Source of the DNA: an uncultured Prevotellaceae bacterium
GTDB lineage: Bacteria; Bacteroidota; Bacteroidia; Bacteroidales; Bacteroidaceae
NCBI GenBank assembly: GCA_946406435.1
Contig: CAMJKP010000026.1
Span: 1-40,931, forward strand
Length of the DNA stretch: 40,931 nt
Direction of reading: 5' to 3'
Part shown: in pieces, positions 33,296 through 40,931 of the stretch
How positions within the stretch are numbered: the first letter of the stretch is position 1
How the letters are laid out: every line of letters begins with the position of its first letter
Translations under genes and position numbers: made by a program
Notes under the pieces: model-generated
The model's input: only the letters and a program-made list of their open reading frames with translations
Told to the model about the DNA's origin: nothing
Databases searched by the model: none

Positions 33296-36170
33296 CTGGA
33301 TACTGGTTATCGTTGGTTTCCTCAAAATTTATTTCTGTCTCTATTAAATCCTTAACTTCATTTACTTTATACTTAACACCCATTGAATTCTTACTATTGG
33401 GGAACACAATGGCGAAAGCGATAAATGGAGTCTCATTCTGTTTGAAACATTCCACGTCTTGTTTGATTTTACCGTCAAATCCTTTTACATTCGCTTTTTC
33501 CGGATTGAGCGGATAAATAATAAGCAGCGGAGTTAATGGAGATCTATACTTTTGGCGTACAAGAGTTGGAGATGGATATTTTTCTTTCCATTCATTTATG
33601 CTTGGATTTTTAGCATGTTGATCTTTTTTTATCTTAATCGTTTCATTTAGAGCTTCAGAAAGATCTTCTTCCAATATATCCATATCCATGAACTCATCTT
33701 TAGGACCAGAAATAAGGTGATAATTTTTTAGGTTATAAACATTATCATCCTGCTCTGGGATACCAACGCGGGTTCTATTTGTACAGATTCCAGGCAACGC
33801 ACCATCTACAAAATAGTACCTCGATCTTTCTGACGTAGATAAGTGGTCTTCATTTATCTCTTGATTCCTTAGGATTACTCGCCATGATACCAATTCACCA
33901 TGTTCACTAACACATGATTTGATGTATTGAGACATCTTTTCTAGATTCATTTTTATTCTTGAAGTTTCTGCAATTTCAAAGTGCTCAATAAAATCACATA
34001 TTTTATCAGGCCCTACGTTAAGCCACAAGTATCCACGACGGTCATCATTTCCATTCTTCTGGTAACGTTGGCCAAGTCCCTGCAAAAAATCAGACGTTAG
34101 TTTGAAATTACGCTCTATTGATTCCTTTGTCCGCTTAAGTGAATAGGTTTCAACAAGAGTTGATGCCCAAGATACTTGAACATCCTTTGTTGAAAACATT
34201 TTTAATGGAGAAGTGATTAAAAGCCCTGGGCTTGTTCGAACTTTCAAGGCATATTGTTGGGGACTGCCATTACTCTCCCAAAGATAATCAAAATCCTCTC
34301 TAAGCTCATTATTGGCAATAGTAATGTTCTTGAACCAATAATTTATTTCTTCACTTACAAACAAACGACAGACGTCTACATATCCAGGTCGGTAGCCAAA
34401 CCAGCGTCCCATCTGCATAAGTGTATCATACATTTTAGATGCACGCAAGAAATAACTAATTGTTAATCCTTCAAGAGTAAGACCACGAGATAATTTATCA
34501 CCACCAATGGCAATGACATAATATCCATCTTCTTGATGTTCTTCATAGGCAAGGCTATCAGTAGAAGCTCCATTAAGAGCTTTTACTTCAATTTTAGAGA
34601 CGACGTGATAGAGTTGATTTCTAACATCATCCCATGTTATTGTCTTTATCCCTTTTTTAATAATAGAATATTGTGAATCGATGATTTCTTTGGTAGTTTG
34701 AATGAACGATTTATATTCCATCTGAAGACTACCAGATCCACATACAAAATTCTCCTCAAAATCCCTCTTTAAGAGATTGTAAAAATGAGAATCATCAGCA
34801 AGTATTTCATTCCTATAAAACTTGAATAATCTATCAATTAGAAGTTTTATCTCATTCTGCCACACTTGAAAGCGCGATAGGTGTATTAGCATGGAGTTAT
34901 GTTTCTTGCCCTGTCCACGCGCACACCTAATTGCACAAGCAAGAATGAAACATCTTACAGCATATTTCAAACTATCTGGTATATTCTGATAACAAAGAGT
35001 ACCACTATCCCCCAATTTGTGCTTATCGGGAACGAAATCCTTATAATCTTTTACAATGTTAACAATCGGCAATGGCTGTTCGCCTTCCGTGTCTAAACCG
35101 AATACCTTTTCTGGACTTAGATAAGCTGGCGGAGTAGGTAAATTAACAATAAAATGACGGGGGAATAAATCATTCTCATCCGTTCTATCTATGAAAATAT
35201 TCGCATATGGGGTTGCAGTATAACCCACATAGGCATTACGACGAAAAAGATCTAGAATAGCCCTGATTTTGCTATTAATTGAAGATGCCTTCTTTTTGTT
35301 TTTGGAAGTATTAACAGATGCGTTATCAGCTTCATCATCAATAAACAACACAGATTTCCCATCCAAATCTTTTTTGGATAACCACTTCTTTAGATTCGCC
35401 AAAATCCGTCCATTCTTCTTAACAACAAATAATATTGGCTCTTTGGTTTGGAAGTTTGTACCTAATGAATTTACAGTCGATTCCTTAAAATCAGAAACAA
35501 CAGTAGTAAAAGCATGTGCTATAGGCTTATTATCTATCAATCCTACACCAATGCCAATTCTTTCACTATCTTGAATCCTTTCTATATCCTTAGTCGTAAA
35601 TCCCAAGAAACACTTTTCTAATCGATTTTGTGTCTGTGTTCTCAAATCATCGAGGATACCCGCAAACACAATAACGACATTGAAACCTGCATCAACAGCC
35701 TTACATATAAGACCTGTAAAATTAGACGTTTTTCCTGATTGAACCTGCCCAACAACAAGACCTTTTTTGGAGAAATTAGTGTCTGTCAATGCTGGGTCAT
35801 AAAGATTATCCAATATTTCATTGGTCAATCTATCTAGTTGGAAGATTACACCAGGCTGATATTTTTCTTGTTCCCGAAGATACTTTTGATATCTATTCCA
35901 AAATCCCCATTTTATCTCTTGTTGTCTAGCATGATTATTGGCACTAAACCAACCGGCCCCTGGATTGTTGCTATCAAGCAACGTTTTATAAGGTGCAATT
36001 GGAAGAGTGTAAAGAGACATAAGACGTTTTTTAACTTCTGCCTTGTCTATATCAGGAAACATGCCAGCGAACTGATTGACAGCTTCAGCTATTTCATTGT
36101 CTTGAATGTTAACCCTGTCGCCAATGTACAGACGACAAAAATCCATATATTTTTCAATGTCCTGTTCCAT
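33288..36170 (-). CDS. Z1-domain helicase-like ATPase
   Basis: A 960-residue protein. Walker A is GQVQSGKTSN (~141-150), Walker B is LFIDDEAD (~273-280), VGYTATPYAN is a motif III-like segment (~317), and the Z1-specific stretch is GGDKLSRGLTLEGL followed by LMQMGRWFGYRPGY (~555-600), combining helicase motifs V and VI. Z1 proteins belong to superfamily 2 helicase-like ATPases and accompany MORC/MutL-type ATPases in restriction-like operons. It probably moves along or remodels DNA for the nuclease subunit. It overlaps the MORC stop by one base (TAATG type) and the PD-(D/E)XK start by 8 bp. Confidence 0.9.
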   Translation of the reverse strand: MEQDIEKYMDFCRLYIGDRVNIQDNEIAEAVNQFAGMFPDIDKAEVKKRLMSLYTLPIAPYKTLLDSNNPGAGWFSANNHARQQEIKWGFWNRYQKYLREQEKYQPGVIFQLDRLTNEILDNLYDPALTDTNFSKKGLVVGQVQSGKTSNFTGLICKAVDAGFNVVIVFAGILDDLRTQTQNRLEKCFLGFTTKDIERIQDSERIGIGVGLIDNKPIAHAFTTVVSDFKESTVNSLGTNFQTKEPILFVVKKNGRILANLKKWLSKKDLDGKSVLFIDDEADNASVNTSKNKKKASSINSKIRAILDLFRRNAYVGYTATPYANIFIDRTDENDLFPRHFIVNLPTPPAYLSPEKVFGLDTEGEQPLPIVNIVKDYKDFVPDKHKLGDSGTLCYQNIPDSLKYAVRCFILACAIRCARGQGKKHNSMLIHLSRFQVWQNEIKLLIDRLFKFYRNEILADDSHFYNLLKRDFEENFVCGSGSLQMEYKSFIQTTKEIIDSQYSIIKKGIKTITWDDVRNQLYHVVSKIEVKALNGASTDSLAYEEHQEDGYYVIAIGGDKLSRGLTLEGLTISYFLRASKMYDTLMQMGRWFGYRPGYVDVCRLFVSEEINYWFKNITIANNELREDFDYLWESNGSPQQYALKVRTSPGLLITSPLKMFSTKDVQVSWASTLVETYSLKRTKESIERNFKLTSDFLQGLGQRYQKNGNDDRRGYLWLNVGPDKICDFIEHFEIAETSRIKMNLEKMSQYIKSCVSEHGELVSWRVILRNQEINEDHLSTSERSRYYFVDGALPGICTNRTRVGIPEQDDNVYNLKNYHLISGPKDEFMDMDILEEDLSEALNETIKIKKDQHAKNPSINEWKEKYPSPTLVRQKYRSPLTPLLIIYPLNPEKANVKGFDGKIKQDVECFKQNETPFIAFAIVFPNSKNSMGVKYKVNEVKDLIETEINFEETNDNQYPDE

Positions 36171-37627
36171 TATAATGCGTCTATTAAATCTTCGTAATAA
36201 TTAAATGGTTCTATTATTCTTAATAGAGCTTTTGCCTGCAAAGAACTTTTGCCCTGATTGATAAATGAATTATACATTGCCTTGAGCATCTGTTTAACAG
36301 ATGCCGTATCAAGCATTACGCCAGTATCATTTTTATCTTCACCTTTAGCTTCATTAATGAAGATTGTCTTTGTAGGGACACATGACTCAATCAACAAAAG
36401 CATTTGGTCTATTGCTCCAGCAGGATCAATTTCAGCTTGTTGCTTTAGATGTGTAATGAGAGGATTGTCCCTATTTATTATGTAAGACCATGACGAATCT
36501 TTCTTCTTTTCTAACCATAAAGGATGAAACTGCTGACCTGCACGTTGTTTCAATATCTTCCCTCTATGTCTAAATACTTCTTCTGCAAAAGAACGTACTT
36601 TCTTTGCATATTGCTCTATTTGTTCTCTACAATTAGTCGGCGGATATGCTCTAGATTTTTTGATATCTATTTGCCATTCCGCATCCTGACTATTTGGTAA
36701 ATCTATAGCTATTCGTGCAAGTTTACAACATTCTTCTTTTCTGAACAAGCCTAACCAATCTCCTGCCAGCAAAAGTCTTTTGCCCCGATAGACATAGAAT
36801 CCTTGTTGAGCACTCCATCCTTTTGGTCCCTCTGCATTATGGAATGCAGTTTCGCTAGAGAAGTTCAATTTGTGAGGTAGGACATATCCTGTTAAAGTCA
36901 CATTTCCTAATAGATAATCTGTGGGAAAAGATTGTCGTTTTGCCTCTGAAGGACAGAATGGATTCCATGGTATGATAGGATGAGTACCCCATATTATTGT
37001 AAGTTGTTTATCTTCAATAAATCTATGAAAAGTCATGGCTATATGTTCCCTAACTTTTTGTAAAGCTGTAGAAAACTTTTCTTTTGCTATCTCATTTGAT
37101 TTATCTGTATTGGGAGAGATAACACGATCCAACTCAGACCAAACAACTATAGTTCCAGATTCAACATCGTCTAAAGAATCTTTATAGTCTTCTGGACACC
37201 AATGTATCAATTTCCATTCCTTACACTCTGCGACAAAATCTAAATCCCATGTCCAAAAAGACACAACACCATTCTTTTTGCTGATGACAGTTAACTTTCT
37301 ACACTGAGAGAAAGAGGCTGTTTTTAATCCTAGTCCAAAACGTCCTAAGTCATTCTCTTCTCGTTTTTCTAGTGGGTTTTGAGCACCAGGCCGCATAGCA
37401 TGAATCAACTCATGGTTAGTCATGCCTATACCATTATCCTTTATACTGATAATGGAATTTCCTCCATCCCAATGACGTTGTATAGTTACCTGTTTAGCAC
37501 ATGCAGTTATTGAATTATCAATAATATCTGCTACTGCCGTTTCTAAATTGTAACCTATAGCCCTAAAAGTCTCAATCATTGAGGCTGCTTCAGGAATGGC
37601 TTCTTGTGTATCAAAACCCTCGTACAT
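36170..37627 (-). CDS. MORC/MutL-type GHKL ATPase of a restriction-like system
   Basis: A 485-residue protein. The GHKL ATP-binding motifs are clear: N-box AVADIIDNSI (residues ~31-40), G1 box DNGIGM (64-69), and G2-like GRFGLGLKTAS (95-105). The region after ~200 corresponds to the transducer (S5-fold), with a conserved-looking WQIDIKKSRAYPP (~323-335). These features match the prokaryotic MORC-like ATPases found with Z1, nuclease and methylase genes. It should clamp DNA on ATP binding. It follows the methyltransferase gene at 6 bp and precedes Z1 with a one-base overlap, so the complex is encoded in order. Confidence 0.88.
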   Translation of the reverse strand: MYEGFDTQEAIPEAASMIETFRAIGYNLETAVADIIDNSITACAKQVTIQRHWDGGNSIISIKDNGIGMTNHELIHAMRPGAQNPLEKREENDLGRFGLGLKTASFSQCRKLTVISKKNGVVSFWTWDLDFVAECKEWKLIHWCPEDYKDSLDDVESGTIVVWSELDRVISPNTDKSNEIAKEKFSTALQKVREHIAMTFHRFIEDKQLTIIWGTHPIIPWNPFCPSEAKRQSFPTDYLLGNVTLTGYVLPHKLNFSSETAFHNAEGPKGWSAQQGFYVYRGKRLLLAGDWLGLFRKEECCKLARIAIDLPNSQDAEWQIDIKKSRAYPPTNCREQIEQYAKKVRSFAEEVFRHRGKILKQRAGQQFHPLWLEKKKDSSWSYIINRDNPLITHLKQQAEIDPAGAIDQMLLLIESCVPTKTIFINEAKGEDKNDTGVMLDTASVKQMLKAMYNSFINQGKSSLQAKALLRIIEPFNYYEDLIDAL

Positions 37628-37633
37628 GATAAA

Positions 37634-38650
37634 TTAAAGTTGTTTAAAAATATGTTTCAGCAAAACAGTTACTACATTAATCTCCCATCCATTGCCAGCG
37701 CGTTCACCTAGTTCAAGATAGGTCAGATTGTCAGGATAAATTATTTCTCTTGTTTTTCCGTTTATTTTGAATCCCATTAATCTAAAATGTTCATCTACGG
37801 ATAACTTTCTGAACCTGTCCATACCATTTACTGGTGGCTCAACAATTCTTACAACATTGTGATTTGGAGGGGTGACAGTCATACAGATTCTATCTGTACG
37901 AATCTTACGATTATAATAGTCATAACACAACCTCTCTTTTACATGGAAATAATCTTTGGATTTTCCATGAATTTCTTTAATATGATCTATCTGAGCTTGC
38001 GTCCTGTATAATTCCTCATCAGGGTGCTCATCCAAGAACTCCTCAATAAAATGTTCAAGAGGAATCGGCTTGGGTTTCATCGAGAAATTCTCTGGTAACC
38101 CACCGGCATCTTTTCTTTTACCAAAAAACCAAAGCCTCTGTCTACTTTGAGGTACTCCATAATCTGCAGAATTAAGAATAGTCGTTTGTACGTCATAACC
38201 AATTTCATCAAAAATACGTAATATTGTCTCATATGTAGGTTTGAATTTACCTCGACATAGATTGACTACGTTTTCTAAAAAAAGGTATTTGGGGGCTTTC
38301 TCTCGACAAATTCGTACAATGTCTGCATACAAAGTTCCTCTAGGATCAAGTTCTCCTTTACAGGAACCTGCCGTAGAAAACGGTTGACATGGGAAACCAC
38401 CTGTAAACATATCAAAATCAGGCAGTTCCATTTCATCTATTTTGGTAATATCTCCCCAATTCTTTATAAGTTTTCCTCTATTTTGCTTATGGTTTGCATT
38501 GTACAAATCTATGGCAGACTGACAAACTTCCGAATAGCCTACTACCCGGAATCTAATTTTCTTTGACGATTTATTGATACGTTTCATGGCATAAGAGGCT
38601 CCACCGTAACCAGCGAATCCCTCAAACACCCTTATCGTTTCTTTCTTCAT
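37634..38650 (-). CDS. DNA cytosine-C5 methyltransferase
   Basis: A 338-residue enzyme, first gene of the minus-strand operon. Motif I is FEGFAGYGGASYAM (~9-22), motif IV GGFPCQPFS has catalytic C88, motif VI is ENV (126-128), motif VIII is QSRQRLWFFG and motifs IX-X include RKLSVDEHFRLMGF and GERAGNGWEINVV. All catalytic elements are present, so it should methylate cytosine at C5 in a specific site. The target recognition part (~residues 190-270) is of average size; the site cannot be read from sequence. It probably marks host DNA so that the MORC/Z1/PD-(D/E)XK complex spares it. Confidence 0.93.
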   Translation of the reverse strand: MKKETIRVFEGFAGYGGASYAMKRINKSSKKIRFRVVGYSEVCQSAIDLYNANHKQNRGKLIKNWGDITKIDEMELPDFDMFTGGFPCQPFSTAGSCKGELDPRGTLYADIVRICREKAPKYLFLENVVNLCRGKFKPTYETILRIFDEIGYDVQTTILNSADYGVPQSRQRLWFFGKRKDAGGLPENFSMKPKPIPLEHFIEEFLDEHPDEELYRTQAQIDHIKEIHGKSKDYFHVKERLCYDYYNRKIRTDRICMTVTPPNHNVVRIVEPPVNGMDRFRKLSVDEHFRLMGFKINGKTREIIYPDNLTYLELGERAGNGWEINVVTVLLKHIFKQL

Positions 38651-38768
38651 ATTATTGATTAAGTAGCCTACAATTGAGCAACATTACAAAATCTTTTTTT
38701 GAGCCAGCAAACTATAGCAGTCTCGTCTCCCGATTCTATACTTCTCTTTAGAGGCAATTCTCCTATAC

Positions 38769-38787
38769 CATAGCAAATATTGCTATG
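38769..38787. promoter_or_regulatory. Palindrome in the gap upstream of the methyltransferase operon
   Basis: CATAGCAA (38769-38776) and TTGCTATG (38780-38787) form an 8-bp inverted repeat with a 3-bp spacer. It lies in the 198-bp gap between the methyltransferase start (38650) and the YhcG gene end (38849), about 120 bp upstream of the methyltransferase ATG. It may be an operator of the minus-strand defence operon. No matching regulator is obvious and no strong -7 box is seen. Confidence 0.3.
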
Positions 38788-38848
38788 TTATATGGACATA
38801 AATAACTTATCTATTGACTTTTTTTATCCCCTCAAAGGTTCATAACCT

Positions 38849-40099
38849 TTAATCGTTTGGGGTCTTATCAGCCTTGCTCATCAAACGTTTTGTTTCTTGC
38901 AATTCCTTTTGCAAGAGGCGCACACGCTCGGCCAATTGCTCTTGGCTTGGGAGGGCATCCTTAATTCTGATGTTGTTGTACGTTGCCACACCCATCGGTG
39001 TGTTTATACCTTTGAATGACCATTGAACATCAATCTTATCCATATCGGAACAAACTAGCAAGCCGATTGTCGGATTTTCATCGTCAGTCTTCAACAATTC
39101 ATCTACGGCATTCACGTAATAGTTCAACTTGCCAGCGAACTCAGGTTCAAATGGCTTGGCTTTCAGTTCACAGACGATGTAGCAACGCAAACGTATGTGA
39201 TAGAATAGTAAGTCTATCTTGCGTGATCGACCACCCACAACAAGTTCCTTTTGCCGACCTAGGAAGGCAAAGCCTGTTCCCATTTCCAACAAGAGATCTG
39301 TTACATTTTGAGTAAGGGCTTCCTCTAACTCTGCCTCGTCATAAATCTCATGTTCAACTGTAGCAAAACCGAAATCATAGTTTTCTTTCAAAACCTCTTG
39401 GACAAGTTTGCTTTGTAATGTTGGCAGATGGTCGGTAAAGTTATTGACAATCTTGCCTTGATGCTCATAGAGGTTTGCCTTGATGCAGTTAGCAAGAGAA
39501 TTACGACTTAATCCTTGCTCTATAGTTTTACCAACATAGAATAATGCTTCATCTATGGATTTACATTTCGTTATGATATCAACATGATGCCCCCAAGGAA
39601 CAAGTGCAAATGGTTGCGGAAATGCCACTCCTATTTCGTTATTGGTTTTTGAAACGAGGTGCTGTCTTTCTCCAACAGATTGTTGGAGTTTTATTACGGA
39701 TTGATTAACAGATGACTGAAATTCTCCAACAGCCCGTTGGAGTTTTTCCTCTGCATCACCGTCAGCATAGAACAGATACCACTTTTTCATGTACCACAGA
39801 TTAGAGGTGGAGAATCCATCAGCATCAGGAAACTCTCGCTTCAAATCCAAACTTACCTGCTCAACCACTCCTGTTCCCCAGCGTTCTTCGGCTTTTTTCT
39901 GAACCAAGTCACGGCCAAGTTGCCAGTTGAACAGAAGTTTCTCTGCATTCACCTTGACAGCAGCTTTTACTTGTGCAGAACGATAGCGACTCTTAATGTC
40001 CGCTATCCAATCCGCATAGTCCGCATCAATGTGAATATCGTGTGACTTCACGATATATGGTTCAGCCTGTGGCTGTATGTCTTTATTATCTTGCGTCAT
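38849..40099 (-). CDS. YhcG-family (DUF1016) PD-(D/E)XK nuclease
   Basis: A 416-residue protein. Residues ~25-115 match the DUF1016 N-terminal DNA-binding-like region (KLLFNWQLGRDLVQKKAEERWG, FSTSNLWYMKKWY). A short variable insert with the repeat LQRAVGE / LQQSVGE (120-126, 138-144) follows. The C-terminal half is the PDDEXK_YhcG nuclease: D296 (RKIDLLFY) and E311-x-K313 (VCELKAKPFEPEFAGK). YhcG proteins are common in defence islands and beside type I restriction genes and are predicted to cut DNA. It is separated from the methyltransferase by 198 bp, so may be its own unit. Confidence 0.9.
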   Translation of the reverse strand: MTQDNKDIQPQAEPYIVKSHDIHIDADYADWIADIKSRYRSAQVKAAVKVNAEKLLFNWQLGRDLVQKKAEERWGTGVVEQVSLDLKREFPDADGFSTSNLWYMKKWYLFYADGDAEEKLQRAVGEFQSSVNQSVIKLQQSVGERQHLVSKTNNEIGVAFPQPFALVPWGHHVDIITKCKSIDEALFYVGKTIEQGLSRNSLANCIKANLYEHQGKIVNNFTDHLPTLQSKLVQEVLKENYDFGFATVEHEIYDEAELEEALTQNVTDLLLEMGTGFAFLGRQKELVVGGRSRKIDLLFYHIRLRCYIVCELKAKPFEPEFAGKLNYYVNAVDELLKTDDENPTIGLLVCSDMDKIDVQWSFKGINTPMGVATYNNIRIKDALPSQEQLAERVRLLQKELQETKRLMSKADKTPND

Positions 40100-40165
40100 T
40101 TCTTAGACGTTATGTGATTCGACCTTTACTATCATATTTACTTTCTTAACCTCAGCTCGGTTTAG

Positions 40166-40931
40166 CTACACAATCTCAATAACACAATTGTAAGGGATAA
40201 TAACCTCCCATTTACCAGAACGAGGGGAACCTGTTCGAGAGATATAGCCTTTCTGTTTCATTTTAGCAATTTCTCTCTCCAACGTGCGTTTCTTTACCGC
40301 CATCTTTACCGCCATTTGGTCGATAGAAATTGAAGCATCAGCTCCAATCAAATCTATTATACTTTTCTGAATATCAGTCATTTCTATTAGCGCCACATCA
40401 CCGCCAACTTTACCGCCAGTTTTACCGCCATCCTCTTTGGTATAACTCTGTGAGACTCTCACATCAACCTTGAATGCCGTGATAAGATTGACGTTGAACT
40501 CTGCGGGTTGGTTGCCATTTTCCTTCAGGTCAGTCTGGACTTGTCCTACACCTCGATTGAACATATTGACATAGCCCAACGTCTTCATGGCACTGGCAAC
40601 AAGTGGATTGCGATAGTCGTTCACACTTGGGAAATTCTCAGGACGGGCATTTCCATAAAAGCCTCCTGCATTCAGAATCTCCAGATGACTGGCAAATTCA
40701 TAGAATCGTAGTGGCGTATTACTCTGCATATCGCGGTGCATACAGGCGTTGAGAAGAAGCTCTCGGATAGCCTGATAGGGGTAGTTGCTGACCATCTCCT
40801 CGCGTAGGATGGAAACGAAAACGGGTTTCTTCTTGATAACAGACAACTCCAAAAGTGATTCCAGACGTGGTAGCAATTCGCAATAGTTGCCTTCCAACTG
40901 CATTTCGTTCTCTACCTCACTGGTCACGTCC
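40166..40931 (-). CDS. AlbA_2/HATPase-type regulator, 3' part (runs off the window)
   Basis: The frame is open to the right edge, so the N-terminus (AlbA_2 domain) lies beyond the window; 254 residues remain. The HATPase_c_4-like part is visible (AIRELLLNACMHRD, LEILNAGGFYG, MFNRGVGQVQ). A linker with Gly-Gly-Lys repeats (GGKTGGKVGGDV, from tandem 12-bp DNA units near 40400-40440) leads to a C-terminal winged helix (ISIDQMAVKMAVKKRTLEREI, GYISRTGSPRSGKWEVI). Family members are predicted transcriptional regulators. The wHTH end resembles the fragment at 21985-22224. Confidence 0.82.
   Translation of the reverse strand, partial: DVTSEVENEMQLEGNYCELLPRLESLLELSVIKKKPVFVSILREEMVSNYPYQAIRELLLNACMHRDMQSNTPLRFYEFASHLEILNAGGFYGNARPENFPSVNDYRNPLVASAMKTLGYVNMFNRGVGQVQTDLKENGNQPAEFNVNLITAFKVDVRVSQSYTKEDGGKTGGKVGGDVALIEMTDIQKSIIDLIGADASISIDQMAVKMAVKKRTLEREIAKMKQKGYISRTGSPRSGKWEVIIPYNCVIEIV

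Noticed and set aside
33296..33325. N-terminal extension of the PD-(D/E)XK protein
   Set aside because: It would need a TTG start and a 38-bp overlap with the Z1 gene; the ATG at 33295 gives the 8-bp overlap seen elsewhere in the operon.
1..40931. tRNA or rRNA genes as integration targets
   Set aside because: No cloverleaf-like sequence or rRNA segment was recognised by eye on either strand; a dedicated scan could still find a tRNA fragment.

Overview
The window looks like a Bacteroidales accessory region (Bacteroides, Phocaeicola or Prevotella/Segatella type). The evidence is the style of the tyrosine integrases, excisionase-like HTH proteins and mobilization genes, the AT-rich DNA, the weak Shine-Dalgarno sites and the TAnnTTTG-like -7 boxes. 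No housekeeping genes, tRNAs, rRNAs, IS elements or CRISPR arrays were seen. The region appears to be two integrative mobilizable elements in tandem, each carrying anti-phage defence cargo.

Element 1 (before base 1 to about 22.3 kb). It opens with the 3' end of an HTH gene and a tyrosine integrase (191-1480). An accessory/replication module follows (HTH 1849-2208, HTH 2210-2680, DnaC-like ATPase 2601-3266, unknown 3300-3842), then a mobilization module (MobC-like 4092-4454, relaxase 4459-5694, coiled-coil/membrane protein 5708-6235). The main cargo is a tightly packed plus-strand operon, 6503-18977, which I read as a BREX type 4 system: an acidic unknown protein, BrxP (PAPS-reductase/DndC-like with ferredoxin clusters), a small protein resembling the N-terminal region of HNH endonucleases, BrxC, PglZ and BrxL, followed by a GIY-YIG nuclease-like protein and a DGQHR (DndB-like) protein. 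Downstream are an AlbA_2/Schlafen-like ATP-binding protein, two blocks of 11-bp tandem repeats, an XRE regulator, a two-TM protein and a fragment of a winged-helix gene.

Element 2 (from about 22.4 kb). It repeats the layout: zinc-ribbon/double-HTH protein 22641-23201, integrase 23201-24481, HTH 24779-25144. Its middle modules differ: a BT4734-like primase-type protein, a PriCT_2/DUF3987 protein, a DUF6291-like protein and a MobV/Pre-type relaxase (28265-29695). A 305-bp gap rich in inverted repeats (29696-30000) separates this from a minus-strand operon, 38650 down to 30001: C5-cytosine methyltransferase, MORC/MutL-type ATPase, Z1-domain helicase-like ATPase, PD-(D/E)XK protein and AIPR protein. 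This matches the MORC/Z1 restriction-modification-like neighbourhood known from comparative genomics. Beyond it on the minus strand lie a YhcG (DUF1016) nuclease gene and the 3' part of a second AlbA_2/HATPase regulator that runs off the window.

Taken together, one element is predicted to mark DNA through a sulfur-handling BREX (probably phosphorothioate) and the other through cytosine-C5 methylation. Functions come from motifs I can read in the translations; no homology search was run.
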